A stretch of 64,000 bases of DNA from Amoebidium appalachense (GCA_963693365.1 CAVNZM010000013.1:7626001-7690000); one strand, 5' to 3'. Counted from the stretch's first letter, positions 22,808 through 35,984 are shown. Numbers and translations: made by a program. The notes: a model not told the origin generated them from the letters alone.

Positions 22808-23655
22808 GCAAAAAAAGAGTCGACAGAACCAACCTCAAACATAGTAAGGACGGAAACCCGGACCAGAACTTATGAAGTCTAGAGAAGCAGAAAATAGCTT
22901 GAACGACTGGTGGAGGGGATGATAGCTATAGTGCTAACAGCAAAAGTAGTGCCCACAGTCGCTGGTTCATGAACGTGAAAAGGCAACGTGCATCTGCAGC
23001 CAGCAGGCACACGCACACGCACGCACGCATGCACACATACACACACAGACACAGCACAGACACAGACATAATCACAGGCACGGACACAGACCAGACAGAC
23101 AAACGCCACATGCACAAAAGCAGGCAACACAAAACTAACCTTTAAACGGCCTTTCAGCCGTTAGGCGAAGAAGCTGCAGCATGCAGCATGGTCAAAACCA
23201 TTCAGCACGGTGGCTGCGCGACCTGCGGAGGGCAAAAAAAGAGTCGACAGAACCAACCTCAAACATAGTAAGGACGGAAACCCGGACCAGAACTTATGAA
23301 GTCTAGAGAAGCAGAAAATAGCTTGAACGACTGGTGGAGGGGATGATAGCTATAGTGCTAACAGCAAAAGTAGTGCCCACAGTCGCTGGTTCATGAACGT
23401 GAAAAGGCAACGTGCATCTGCAGCCAGCAGGCACACGCACACGCACGCGCACACACACACATACACACACACGCACACAGACACAGACACAGACACAGAC
23501 ATAATCACAGGCACGGACACAGACCAGACAGACAAACGCCACATGCACAAAAGCAGGCAACACAAAACTAACCTTCAAACGGCCTTTCAGCCGTTAGGCG
23601 AAGATGCTGCAGCATGCAGCATGGTCGAAACCATTCAGCACGGTGGCTGCGCGAC
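22808..23655 (-). repeat. Tandem duplication, about 425-bp unit
   Basis: From gcaaaaaaagagtcgacaga to the cctgcggagg end, the sequence is repeated at about 23233-23655 with a slightly different CA tract. One or both copies may contain a small exon ending AAAG/GAAG|GTTAGT on the minus strand. Confidence 0.85.
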
Positions 23656-23780
23656 CTGCGGAGGGGACCTGTGACCAGGCGACCTGCGGGAAGGGAACTG
23701 CGACCAGGCGACCTGCGAGAAGGGACCTGCGACCAGGCGACCTGCGGGAAAGGACCTGCGGACCTGCGGGAAGGGGAAGA
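23655..23780 (+). repeat. GACCTGCG minisatellite
   Basis: Units of about 28 bp built from gacctgcg, ggaagggacctgcgaccag and variants, about four copies. Confidence 0.8.
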
Positions 23781-24396
23781 GAAATGGAGCAAACGACGTG
23801 CGTACAGACTTAAACGGACAAAAAATTGCAAACCGGATTGGGTTTAGCCAATCACTATTTGCTATCAGAAGATGGTGTACATAATGTGATTGGATCGATT
23901 CTCGGCGGATCGGTGAGGTTGGCGATATGGTGGACATATATTTCGGACACCGTTGTCATATGTTCCGACGGAGCTTAAGTTATAACGTTAACGCTGTTTA
24001 CTCGAGGCCTATCCCCGGTTTACGTAGAAAGGTCATGTGTGGGGGAAGATGTGAACACCCAGACGTGTATGTACACCCGGGCAGGTCTGTGTACTCGTTG
24101 TTATGTTAATTGTTGGTTGATGGAGTACATCCTCAACGCGACGTATACACGCGTGCGTGCGATTCAGGAAGGGGTCCCCATATGGCTCTCGTATTATTTA
24201 TATTCGTGTGATATATATATTCTATGTACTAGGCTATCTATTACCAATATACGTTACGTATTGATACAATATCACCAATACTAATTAAATATCGTCACGT
24301 GTGATGGTGATGGCATCCGATCGAGTCCATGTAGCTCTGCAGCAGTGTGTGTGTGTGTGGTGCGTGTGTGTGTGGTGTGGAGAGGCGGCCTGGGGT

Positions 24397-24398
<2 letters not shown>

Positions 24399-24436
<38 letters not shown>

Positions 24437-24445
24437 GGGCCCAGT

Positions 24446-24493
<48 letters not shown>
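24399..24493 (+). repeat. Poly(G) tract, interrupted once
   Basis: Two G runs of roughly 38 and 48 bases around agggcccagt, preceded by (TG)n. Strong G-quadruplex potential. Confidence 0.9.
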
Positions 24494-24494
<1 letters not shown>

Positions 24495-24748
24495 TAGGCA
24501 AATACCAGACAGTGATGCATAATTGCACATTCTTTTGCAGCTACAGTTTGATGATATTTACCCACCGTGTGCACCACACATGTGACCCCAGTCTTCCGAG
24601 GTGGTGTCACAGGTGGGCGCCAACACCAATAAATTGAATGGTGACGGGTGTACAACCAAAGAAACTCAGCAGCACATATAATAACGTTGATGCTATACCC
24701 TGCCTAGTTAACGTAATAATTAGTGCACCATCGCACGCGTGACCCCCC

Positions 24749-24781
<33 letters not shown>

Positions 24782-24849
24782 GGGGGGGTGTTTTTGCCGC
24801 GCGGTACCCCTGATATTGTAGGTGTACACTGCCCCCACAACCCCAACTG

Positions 24850-26183
24850 TGTGTTGAATATCTCGTGCTAGGAAACCAATAACGCGAAACTAACACATGC
24901 CGCATGATATATGATATATATGGTACAAGGGGGGTTTCAATCCGGGCTACAATGATGTGTTTTTTTCGTGTGACCCTCGTACTCCAGAGGCACATTCACC
25001 ATCCCCCCCATAAACTTTGTGGTAAATTGCTCGTGCTAGAAGCTGTTCTGTGGGTAGTTATTGAAAAAACCAATAATGTCTAGGTAACACATGTACATAT
25101 ACTATGCTACAAGGGGGGTTCTATACGAGCTACAACGTTGTGGTTTTTCCGTGTGACCCTCGTACTCCAGGGGCACATTCACCATCCCCCCCATAAACGT
25201 TGTGGTAAATTTCTCGTGCTAGAAGCTGTTCTGTGGGTAGTTATTGAAAAAACCAATTATGTCTAGGTAACACATGTACATATACTATGCTACAAGGGGG
25301 GTTATATACGAGCTACAACGTTGTGGTTTTTTCGTGTGACCCTCGTACTCCAGGGGCACATTCACCATCCTCCCCATAAACGTTGTGGTAAATTTCTCGT
25401 GCTAGAAGCTGTTCTGTGGGTAGTTATTGAAAAAACCAATTATGTCTAGGTAACACATGTACATATACTATGCTACAAGGGGGGTTCTATACGAGCTACA
25501 ACGTTGTGGTTTTTTCGTGTGACCCTCGTACTCCAGGGGCACATTCACCATCCCCCCCATAAACTTTGTGGTAAATGTCTCGTGCTAGAAGCTGTTCTGT
25601 GGGTAGTTATTGAAAAAACCAATAATGTGTAAGTAACACATGTACATATATTATGCTACAAGGGGGGTTCTATTCGAGCTACAACGTTGTGTTTTTTTCG
25701 TGTGACCCTCGTACTCCAGGGGCACATTCACCATCCCCCCATAAACTTTGTGGTAAATTTCTCGTGCTAGAAGCTGTTCTGTGGGTAGTTATTGAAAAAA
25801 CCAATAATGTGTAAGTAACACATGTACATATACTATGCTACAAGGGGGGTTCTATTCGAGCTACAACGTTGTGTTTTTTTCGTGTGGCCCTCGTACTCCA
25901 GGGGCACATTTACCATCCCCCCCATAAACGTTGTGGTAAATTTCTCGTGCGAGAAGCTGTTCTGTGGGTAGTTATTGAAAAAACCAAAAATGCCTAGGTA
26001 ACACATGGACATATACTATGCTACAAGGGGGGTTCAATACGAGCTACAACGTTGTGTTTTTTTCGTGTGACCCTCGTACTCCAAGGGCACATTCACCATC
26101 CCCCTTATAATTTGTGGTGAATTTATCATGCTAGAAGCTACTCTGTGGGTAGTTAGTGAAAAAACCCGATGCTTATAAGTAAC
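24850..26183 (+). repeat. 183-bp satellite array, about seven copies
   Basis: The phrase tgtgaccctcgtactccag recurs at 24969, 25152, 25335, 25518, 25701, 25883 (tgtggccc variant) and 26066, so the period is 183 (once 182). Each unit also has ctcgtgctagaagctgttct and ctacaaggggggtt. The first and last copies are more diverged. No ORF spans a unit. Confidence 0.92.
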
Positions 26184-26411
26184 GCATGCACAAATTGTCA
26201 TCATAGCATTATACTACCATAGTAGTTGGTCGACAATAACGATATATTGGGAACGTGGACACCATATTGTAAACCAAAAAATAATAACACCATAATATAC
26301 TACACATACCTAACAATGTATTGTGAATGAATAAAATACTTGCTTACGTGCTGGTAACATACGAGAAACAACTTTCTCTCGCTCTTTTTTTCATTCTTTT
26401 TTGTTTGTTTT

Positions 26412-26414
<3 letters not shown>

Positions 26415-26458
<44 letters not shown>

Positions 26459-27100
26459 GTGTGTGTGCGTGTGTGTGTGTTTAAGGGGGGGGGGGGGGGG
26501 GGGGGGGGGTCGTTTTGCAGATATATCGACTAGAGTCCCTCATCAGGGGACACATTCACAGTACTTTATTAAGATCGGCCTTCAAGGCCAAAAAAGCTCA
26601 ATTTCGAGTAAGATTAGATAGGATTTTATGAGGCCGGCCAGGCCTTAAATACAAAAGGAGAAAAAACAACACACAGCTAAACATAGATCTAATATTAGCT
26701 AAATCAATCGACACACTGGTACATTGCCTGGAGTAAACAGCATCAATCCCACTGGTACATGTACTGTCATCATCCAACCAACACCCGTGTAGTACCTTTG
26801 TCAAGCGTTCCTACGATACTACATAAGAGAAGAGAGGGTTATATGTGTACGTGTGTACGTGTGTACTTGTGTACGTGTGTGTGTGTGTGTGTATGTGTGA
26901 GGGAGGGAGGGAGGGAGGGTTGGGAGGGAGGGAGGGGAGGGAGGGAGGGAGGGAGGGGGGAGGGAGGGAGGGAGGGAGGGAGAGAAAGAGAGAAAGAGAG
27001 GGAGTGTGCATGTCTGTATGTGTGTGTGTGTGTGTGTGTGTGTTTGCGTGTGTGTGTGAGTGCATATGTGAGTGTGCATGTGCATGTGCATGTGCATGTG

Positions 27101-27158
<58 letters not shown>

Positions 27159-27793
27159 GGGAGGGAGGGAGGGAGGGAGGGAGGGAGGGAGGGAGGGAGG
27201 GACGGAGGGAGGGAGGAAGGGATGGTTGGGAGGGAGGGAGGGGGGAGGGAGGGAGGGAGGGAGGGAGAGAAAGAGAGAGAGACAGTGTGTGTGTGTGCAT
27301 ATCTGTATGTGTGTGTGTGTGTGCGTGTTTGCGTGTGTGTGTGTGTGTGCATATGTGAGTGTGCATGTGCATGTGTGTGTGTCTGTGTGTGCATATGTGC
27401 ATGTGTGTGTGTGTGTGTGTATGCGTGTCTGTGTCTGATGTGTGGATGTCTGTGTATGTTGTGTGTGTGTGTATGTCTGTGTGTGTGTATGTGCTCAGTT
27501 GAAAGGGAAGGGGGGGAGAGGGGGGATGCACCGTGTGTGTGCATGTGTGTACGTGTGTGTGTGTGTGCTCTGTGGAGAGGGAAGGGGAGGGGGGAAATGC
27601 ACCGTGTGTGTGCATGTGTGTGTGTGTGTGTGTGTATGTGTGTGTGTGTGTGTATGTGTGTATGTGTGTTGTGTGTTTGTCTGTGTGTGCATGTCTGTGT
27701 GCGTCGTGTGTGGTGTGTGTGTGTATGTGCATGTGCTCGGTGGAGAGGGAAGGGCAAGGGGGGGATTCGTGTCCGTGCATGTGTGCATGTGTG

Positions 27794-27844
<51 letters not shown>

Positions 27845-28072
27845 ATGTATGTGTGTGTGTATGTGCTCAGTTGAGAGGGAGGGGGGGGGGGGGGGATGCA
27901 CCGTGTGTGTGCATGTGTGCACGTGTGTGTGTGTGTGTGCTCTGTGGAGAGGGAAGGGGAGGGGAGGAAATGCACCGTGTGTGTGCATATGTGTGTGTGT
28001 CTCTCTGTATGTGTGTGTGTGTGTGTTGTGTGTTTGTGTGTGTGAGCATGTCTGTGTACGTCGTGTGTGTGT

Positions 28073-28132
<60 letters not shown>

Positions 28133-28257
28133 GGTGTGTGTGTGTGTCCCGGTGTGCATGTGCGTGCGTGTGTGTGAGCGCATGTTTTTGCACTGTGTGC
28201 GAGCATGTGGATGCCTTGGTGAGAACAAGATTGGACGGTGTCGAATGCTGTGTGTGT

Positions 28258-28294
<37 letters not shown>

Positions 28295-28310
28295 CTGTGT
28301 GCGTGTGTGC
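26415..28310 (+). repeat. GT, GGGA and G-run simple-sequence block
   Basis: (GT)n tracts alternate with gggagggaggg arrays and short shared lines such as ggatgcaccgtgtgtgtgca (27524 and 27894). ORFs of 400-500 codons on both strands are repeats of CVCV, HTHT or PSLPPSL and are not genes. Confidence 0.9.
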
Positions 28311-28329
28311 TTTTTTGGGGGGAAAGGGG

Positions 28330-29330
<1,001 letters not shown>

Positions 29331-29335
29331 TTGGC

Positions 29336-29408
29336 ATGGTGGGTTGGGGACTCGAACCTCAATCCTCGCGGCTGCGAGCTGGGAGCTCTAACCGCTAGGC
29401 CAAAAGGT
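29336..29408 (-). other. tRNA-like sequence (SINE head or tRNA pseudogene)
   Basis: On the minus strand GGCCTAGCGGTTAGAGC resembles a D-arm/A box, and GAGGTTCGAGTCCCC is a near-perfect T-arm/B box about 30 bases later. The acceptor halves do not pair (the 3' side ACCCACC has no partner upstream), and the anticodon arm is non-canonical, so I do not call a functional tRNA. Confidence 0.45.
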
Positions 29409-30417
29409 ACGCGCGCTGTCCAAATGGCTGATCCATCATGCGACTTTTGTTCCATCTCGAGCGATCCAAGTACATAGCGAATACAGAGTGGATCTGTATG
29501 TAAGGGAGCACGCGAACGGCGCGGAGATGGAGAAGGGGCAAGAAAAGAGAAAAGAGGGTCACGGGAAAAGATAGAGAAGGGGGAGGGGGGGGGGGGGGGG
29601 GGGGGGGGGGATGGGGAAGATGGGGGTAGAAGAGAGAGAGGCACACTTAAAATGATGTGCGAAAAAAAAAAAAGCACTCACCGTTACAACAAGTGGCTGT
29701 AGCCCTGCACGCACCTATACACCGCCCGGCCAAACGGTTTTCTAGACAGAGCTTTACTGGCTGCCAACGAAATTCCATGCGTGCGACTTAGTGCAACATC
29801 TCTACCAAGCGTGAAAATGAGTACAGAGGAAGAGAGTAAAAGGGTGTGACAAAAATACCCGCGAGGCAAAACATGGAAACATAGAAACGTAATTCCGCTG
29901 GGTTCACAAGTGACAAAAGGCCTACACCTGTAAACGTGTTTCGGGCCGCCTCACCTTTTGGCCCTAAACTGTGAAGCAACAAGGGCTACGTAACATTATG
30001 ATACGCCAGTCTACCCATACGAATTCCACTGGTAAAAAAGATATCTAAATGATACAAAGGTGGTTGTCCAAAATGGCGACATATGTATCCAAATACCTAT
30101 GTGATTTGCGACCAATGGGATCATGTATTTGCTATGGATTTTGCGCAAAACTGTACTGCACGGCCGCGCTTCGGAGCCATACGTACAACACTACTAGTAC
30201 TACTGGTAGTATAGCAGAGAACAGGAGGAATACTAACACGTACTGACGTGTTGCCGCACATGCGACGTTATACATCTACTTGTGGCGGCTTTGCGGCTTT
30301 GCAAAAAAAAAAAAAAAAAAAGAAAAAAAGGGAAGGAAAAAGGAGACACCGCCTCAGTAGGTGGTAGGGAGGAATAGTAGTGGCTAGTATTCTCTTCCTA
30401 CTTCCACCTATTCACAG

Positions 30418-30673
30418 GTGTACGTACAATGACGCGACGCGCACGAAACAGACACCGCTTTGCGGGGATAAACTGCACATACAGAACCCTAACACCCATC
30501 TTGTAGGCAGGACACTTATCCCAACACCAGTGTTTGTCATCAGCGATGAAGAAGAAACGGCGGCCCCTATCAGGGGCACTACGTTCGATGCCAACAAGAG
30601 TGTTTTGAGGGAAATGATGAAGCAAGCAGTTGCAAGCTTAATGAGTAGCAGTGATTCAGAAAGGCATGGCTAA
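30418..30673 (+). CDS. Terminal coding exon of an unrecognised gene carried by the 11.4-kb element
   Basis: An excellent 3' splice site (tattctcttcctacttccac, then ctattcacag) is followed by 84 codons of ordinary composition and TAA. The segment reads CTYNDATRTKQTPLCGDKLH, then an acidic ISDEEE, a helix VLREMMKQAVASLMSS and a polar end SDSERHG. It is a plausible C-terminus of an element protein. The upstream exons were not found in the G/GT-rich DNA to the left. Family unknown. Confidence 0.5.
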
Positions 30674-30735
30674 CAGGTTGTTCAGCATGCATCCTTTTTT
30701 TATTTATTTCATTTTTGTACCTGGCACCTAAACAC

Positions 30736-31008
30736 TTAGGAGATGCATGTAACGTATCCAACGTCATAGTTCAGATTCCATACTTGCCAAAGAAATGGTG
30801 ATGCCAAAGTAGATGCATGTAAATGATGTTGTGAGAACAGTTCAAAAAACTTATGTGCATCTGCGTGTTCAAACGCGAGTGTAATAAAAGCGCATCGGGA
30901 AACCCAGTGCAGGTAGTCACTTCTTGTGTCAGCCCTCTGCAAGGCCATCTCCAGGCAGGCATACACCTCGATAATCCTCCCTATCATCGTGGCCTTCTTT
31001 CCGTGCAT
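30736..31008 (-). CDS. Hypothetical ORF or terminal exon, convergent to the previous exon
   Basis: 90 codons from ATG at 31008, or an exon starting shortly upstream after GGGCTAG. The sequence has the even composition of a real protein: MIGRIIEVYACLEMALQRAD, then HWVSRCAFITLAFEHADAHK and FFELFSQHHLHASTLASPFL. Stops 62 bp from the stop of the plus-strand exon, with T-rich DNA between. No family recognised. Confidence 0.4.
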   Translation of the reverse strand: MHGKKATMIGRIIEVYACLEMALQRADTRSDYLHWVSRCAFITLAFEHADAHKFFELFSQHHLHASTLASPFLWQVWNLNYDVGYVTCIS

Positions 31009-31039
31009 ACCCACCTAGCCCTCCGCACCCCCTCCCCCC

Positions 31040-31041
31040 CT

Positions 31042-31082
<41 letters not shown>

Positions 31083-31253
31083 CACCCCCCCGCACAGATA
31101 CACACACGCGCGCGCACCCGAACACACACACACACACGCGCGCACGCGCACACACACACGCACACACGCGCACCCACACACAAACACACACACGCACACG
31201 CACACGCACTTGGAGCGTGACACACGCACACTCGCACCCCCCCCCCCCCCCCC

Positions 31254-31286
<33 letters not shown>

Positions 31287-31320
31287 ATTCCAAACACACA
31301 CCGTGACACACACACTCACC
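31040..31320. repeat. C runs and (CA)n compound tract
   Basis: C run about 31044-31079, CA-rich 31095-31210, second C run about 31230-31286, then CA. Confidence 0.9.
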
Positions 31321-31339
31321 AAAGGCGGAAAAAAGGGGT

Positions 31340-32589
31340 CACCCGAGGACTGTCACAGTGCGTGACAGTTGATGTATCATTGTTGTCTTAATATATATCA
31401 GGGTTATCGTTATTGTAAAACCATGGTGAGTATACCACAGTGGACAGCATTTTGGTATATATGTGACACAAATGGGGTACCTTGTTGTTACCCTTGTTGT
31501 TACCCTTGCCACTGAGTGGTACCAATGATGGCAGGGTGGCGAGTATACCACAGTGGACAGCATTTTGGTATATATGTGACACAAATGGGGTACCTTGTTG
31601 TTACCCTTGTTGTTACCCTCGCCACTGAGTGGTACCACCATGGCAGGGATAACACAAAGGACAATAGATTGGTAGCAGAGTGGTATACATGTAAATATCC
31701 GTGAGAATACATGTAGGGTACCAGGTTGTTACCCTCGCCGTAGAGTGGTACCACACGGGCATTGATAACAAAAAGGATAAAAAAGTGGTATACAATAAAG
31801 AACCCCAAATGGTATCTCTATTGTTATCACTGCCACTACGGTATCAGCATGTACACAAGTGCGTACGCCAAATATTTAGCCTTTGACATACACGATGTTA
31901 CCCAAATGTTATCTAATGTTACCACAGCTATCCCCGTGTAGCATACTGACAGTGTGTAACATTTGTATTATCCTGGCGCCTCACCCTAGACCTAACCCTC
32001 TGACATATAGTAATCTCGGTATGTCCTGATTGGCATAAAATTGGTGTAAAAGTTCAACTTTTTCACACAAACTGCTGTCCCCCGTTTTTACCCCCCTGAC
32101 TCAATCCGGGGGATACCACAAGGGTTACAAACGGATGCCCAAAAATACGCAGAATATTGCAATTGCTATCTTATAAGATACAAGTATGCTATAGGGTTGG
32201 TATATCGGGATTGGTACCCCCGTATGCCTTAATGTCACCATATTGTTACCCTCGCCTATATGTTACAATTGGTACAGATATAGTATACACATAATTATAC
32301 AGTATGTTGTACACTATGGTAGACACAATGTTAACATGGACACTGTGTCACCTTTGGTAACATCTGGGTAACACAATGTATAACCTAAGCAGTTATACAG
32401 GAATGTACCACTGCCATGATGTTACCAACACGCTATCACGACGTTATCATATTGTACAGGGATAGCATTGAGGTGACGTATTGTGTATAATATCGTGTAT
32501 ACAAGGTTACCAGCGTGTATACCATTGTGTCATGGATAACCGTTTGTATACCAATGTCACCCAAAGTAACGGGGGTAGGTTTGCTGATG
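31340..32589. repeat. Right subterminal region of the 11.4-kb element, with 108-bp tandem copies
   Basis: gagtataccacagtggacag begins near 31430 and again near 31538; each is followed by ggtatatatgtgacacaaat and ttgttacccttgttgttacc, so the unit is about 108 bp with degenerate further copies to about 31760. The rest is ttacc/ggtat-rich DNA, ending in the inverted terminus. Confidence 0.75.
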
Positions 32590-32591
32590 TT

Positions 32592-32799
32592 TGTCCTATT
32601 TATGCAAACCTCTTATTGGTTCACTTCGTTTATGTGGTATGCAGCTGAAGAACCATATATGGTTCAATTCTTAGGTCAGAGTGAGTCCTATTGGTGCGGA
32701 CATAATATTTATGTGATATTCATGACAAAGCACGAATCGTGTGCTAGTAGATCACATTCTTTAGTAAACATGTACAGTTCATGTGTACAGTTGTTTACA
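32592..32799 (-). repeat. 5' LTR, proximal 208 bp (interrupted copy)
   Basis: Matches 18069-18276 of the intact LTR. 272 + 208 = 480, so no LTR bases were lost when the 11.4-kb element entered. Confidence 0.9.
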
Positions 32800-33412
32800 A
32801 CGTCGCGGCGCTTGGCGTGAAGGAGGGGGTTGAACTTGGCCGCAGATTTGGACGTGAACTCGCCCGAGCGCAGGAGGCACGAGCTGCCAAGCAGCAGGGC
32901 AGCCCACAGACGCAGGGCCTCCAATGAAGAGCCCGGTTGGATGACTGGGAGGAGGGCGCGGAGGTCGGCTGGGAGGAGGGGCTCGAGCACTCGTTTGGGC
33001 CGGTGGCTGCCTTCCAGCAGCAGGAAGCGGCCAGCCCCGCGGATAAACCACTGAAGGCTCTGCTGGCCGGAGCCCGCTGGTGGTGCCATGCCCAAGCTGC
33101 GGTGCAGGCTGTTGACGGCGGAGACGATGCTGGGCATGGTCCGGGCTTGCACCGCACGCATGGCGCACCAGGCAAGGAACAGCTGCACTTGGGCTGGGCA
33201 GGCTGGCAGGTAGCCACCATCAGGATTGCGGCAGTCCATTGCGTAGATGAAGTCGATAAACTGGCGCTGGTAGGACGAGTAGGAGGACTCCGTGCTGTCA
33301 CCCACTGAGAGCCGAGTGATGGTGCGGGCCACCTCCGGGACACGGGCCAAAACCTCGGGGGTGAACCACTGGGCAAGCCTACCATGGTCGCCACCAAAGG
33401 GGAGCAAGCCAC
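32800..33412 (-). pseudogene. Tyrosine recombinase, N-terminal half (split by insertion)
   Basis: About 204 codons of the recombinase core-binding region (SSYSSYQRQFIDFIYAMDCR, then PAQVQLFLAWCAMRA) and the start of the catalytic domain, with the first catalytic Arg in SSCLLRSGEF. It ends at RRD where the LTR element cuts in, and resumes at 17796. There is no ATG at the start of the frame. Minus-strand CTCTGTCCCTGCAG at 33413 looks like a 3' splice site, so the gene may be spliced from a short upstream exon in the 0.7-kb low-complexity gap to RNase H. Confidence 0.8.
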
Positions 33413-34102
33413 CTGCAGGGACAGAGCTGTGTGAGCATCATGCCTAGAGTCCCAGGGGGGGGGGGGGGGGGGTAAAGGCAACGAGCGGGGTGGGCGGCAG
33501 GCAAGCGGGTGCACAGGCAGGCAAACAAGGGGGGGGAGGGGGGGGAGGGGGGCGTAGCTAAAGGGCAGAGGATGCATGCAGCGCTGGCAGGGAGGGCGGG
33601 GGAAGGGGAGGGGGGGGTATGCGCGCACAAGCCGCGGTGTAGGCGTGCGTGTGTGTGCGCTAGTGTGTGGGTGTGTATGAGCATGTGTGTGTAACACCGA
33701 GGTTAAGCATGCACGATCGAACTTCGGGGCGGTGGAGGGGGTGGCAGGGTGGGGTTGGGGGGGTTGGGGGAGGGGAAGGAGGGGGGGGGGGGGGGGGGGG
33801 GGGGGGGCAGGACACGCCACAAGCAGTTGGCACTGCGGGCCAGCACAGAACAAAGAGGCACACCGTGTGTACACCGTAAGACCGTAATGTATTGTCCCAA
33901 ACACTCCACCGGGTGAGTGAGGGAATCCGAGCGAATGCGTGTAGTGGGGGGGGGGGCGGCCCCGGCCGCCACTGCAGAACATGAATCGTGCGATATACAA
34001 AGTGGGAAGGGGGGAAGGGGGGGTGTCGGTGCCCCCCACAGCCCACACGCCAAGCCCAATACAAAGGCAAAGGAACAGGGGAGGGGGCTCGGCCCAGCCC
34101 CA
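33413..34102. other. Gap between RNase H and recombinase, G-rich, no ORF supported
   Basis: Several G runs (about 33459-33472 and 33781-33807) and GT. Possibly an intron of the recombinase gene. Overlapping Pro-rich frames are shadows. Confidence 0.4.
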
Positions 34103-34594
34103 TCACGAGAGAGGGGCAGCAAACCACCCCGCTAGCCACTCAGGCACGGGTGTTGGGACTGGTGCGTGCCACGGGTGCAGCCGGTCGAAAGTGGCCCACT
34201 GTGCCCGCGAGATGGCATCCGCAATCGAGTTTTCCACGCCAGGGATGTGCTTGGCCGAGACCAGCACCGTGTAGCGCATTTCCATCAGCGTGATGAGACG
34301 CAGCACCCGGGCAATGGCAGGGACGGGGGAGTGACGGGACGCGATCGTAGGTACTGCACCGTCGTTATCGGTGAGCACGCGTATGTGGCTGTTGCGACAG
34401 CTGGGACCCCAACAGGCCAGGGCCACGGCAATGCCAGCCAGCTCAAACAGCACGGAAGCCCACACATCTCCGCCAGCAATGACCGTGCGCCAATGGTCCG
34501 TCCATGCTAGGTGAAACCACGCTTGACCCCAGTAGCCACCGCATCCTATGCTGCCGGCCGCATCTGTGGTGAACATGTGATGCACGGGGGGGGG
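34103..34594 (-). pseudogene. RNase H domain of the YR retrotransposon polyprotein
   Basis: Shows the RNase H acidic residues in context: FTTDAAGSIGCGG, then ELAGIAVALACWGP, then VLTDNDGAV and HIPGVENSIADAISR. It is joined to RT but lies in another frame, with the switch at a run of nine bases (34586-34594). It degrades the RNA strand of the RNA:DNA hybrid during reverse transcription. Ends with a stop at 34103. Confidence 0.75.
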
Positions 34595-35984
34595 TAAGCA
34601 CACGTATGCCGTTCCACTCGGGGAGGAACTCCGACCACAGCACAACGTCGGCTCGTGCGTCGGCGCAGACACGGATGTGGTGGTGGGGCCCTAGGCCGGC
34701 CCTCTCAGCCTCCGCCAGCAGATGAAGCAAGCGTTGAAGAAAGGCACGGGCACGCCCCAGCGCCACAACCTGAGCACACCACATGAGCTTGCCGCACAGG
34801 GACCGTAGGTCTCGAACAGTGGCCTTGGTGCGACCCCGCCAATCGGCTAGCAGGGCCCGGAGCTCGGTCAGCTTGACGGCAGGTAAGCGGGCCTCCATGC
34901 GCAGAGTGTCCCACTCGAGCCCAGAGTAGATGAGCGTGTGTGAGGGCAGCTGCACTTTGTCGTCGGCAAGCGTAACACCCACCTTCGAGCACACCCACCG
35001 AAACACCAGCATGTTGAAGGCGCACTCTTGCAGCGTATGGCCGCCGAAAAAGAAGTCGTCCACAAAATGCTGTGTCTCTGTGGCGTTGAGGGCGTGGGCG
35101 AAGTGCTGCAGGGCCTGAGCTATGCGTTCCCAGAACGCTGGGCTGGACCGCAAGCCAAACGGTAGGCGGGTCTCCACATCGAACGCGCCTAGCAGCTGGA
35201 ACGACAGCAGTGGCTGGTCGTCTGGGTGCACCGGGCCGTGACGAAAGGCACCCTTCACGTCGTATGCCCCGAGGAAGCAGCCCTGGCCGAGCCGAGCTAC
35301 TGTTTGCATCACCGTGCGGATGGTGATGTACTCCAGCTGATCCGGGTAATCGACCCCATCGTTGATACTGGAGCCACGCGGGAAGGAAAGGTCGTGGATG
35401 CGGCGGACGCCCGTGCCGCCCTTTTTGGGAACTGCCCCGAGGGGCGAGGATACAAAATAAGGATAAAGGGCCACCATCTCGTCGCGGGTGAAGGGGCCCA
35501 GGATGTGGCCGCATGCCACTTCCTTCGCAATGTCGGCTGCAAGCTGCTCACGGGCCGCCAGCGCGGACGGGTGGTTTCGGCCCACCCGGGTGACCCGCTC
35601 GCCGAAGTAACCGACCGAGAAGCCCAGCTCTAAGTCGCGGAGCAGAGCCTGCTGAAACGCAATGTCGGGGTGCGGAAACAACTCAAACAAACGGCGGAAG
35701 TTGGGGACAGATACGGTCTGTGGTGGTGCCGCTGGGGGGGGTGACCATGGGCCCCGCAGGGCAACGGAGAGGGCAGGCCCAGCGCTGACGTCAGCCCCTG
35801 CCCGAAAGGGGGCTGGGCCCCCTAAGCCGGGTTGGCCCCCCCTTCCCCCGCCCCGTTGGCTGGGTTGGGAGGGCAGGCGTGTGCGCTGTGCGCCGCTGAG
35901 CCGCACTTCAGGCAGGCGTGCTTGTAGCGGCAAGGGTTGGGTCCCTTCCTGGTGCAGCCCTTGGCCGTGTTGAAGCCCCGGCAT
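34595..35984 (-). CDS. Reverse transcriptase of the YR retrotransposon
   Basis: Contains the ordered RT blocks: LGAVPKKGGTGVRRIHDLSF, LGAYDVKGAFRHGP with the first catalytic Asp, LPFGLRSSPAFWERI, and the active-site box HFVDDFFFGG, then GLEWDT. The FVDD/PxG pattern fits DIRS/Ngaro reverse transcriptases. The frame overlaps the end of gag by about 160 nt and is -1 relative to it, so expression may use frameshifting. The first Met at 35984 may not be the true start. The open frame continues to a stop at 34443 but departs from the RNase H frame at the 34586-34594 run. Confidence 0.85.

Noticed and set aside
29336-29408. Functional tRNA gene
   Set aside because: The acceptor stem halves do not pair and the D and anticodon stems have mismatches.
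32795-34048. 417-codon minus-strand frame overlapping the recombinase
   Set aside because: Out of frame with the catalytic motifs and Pro/Ser-rich through G runs; shadow frame.
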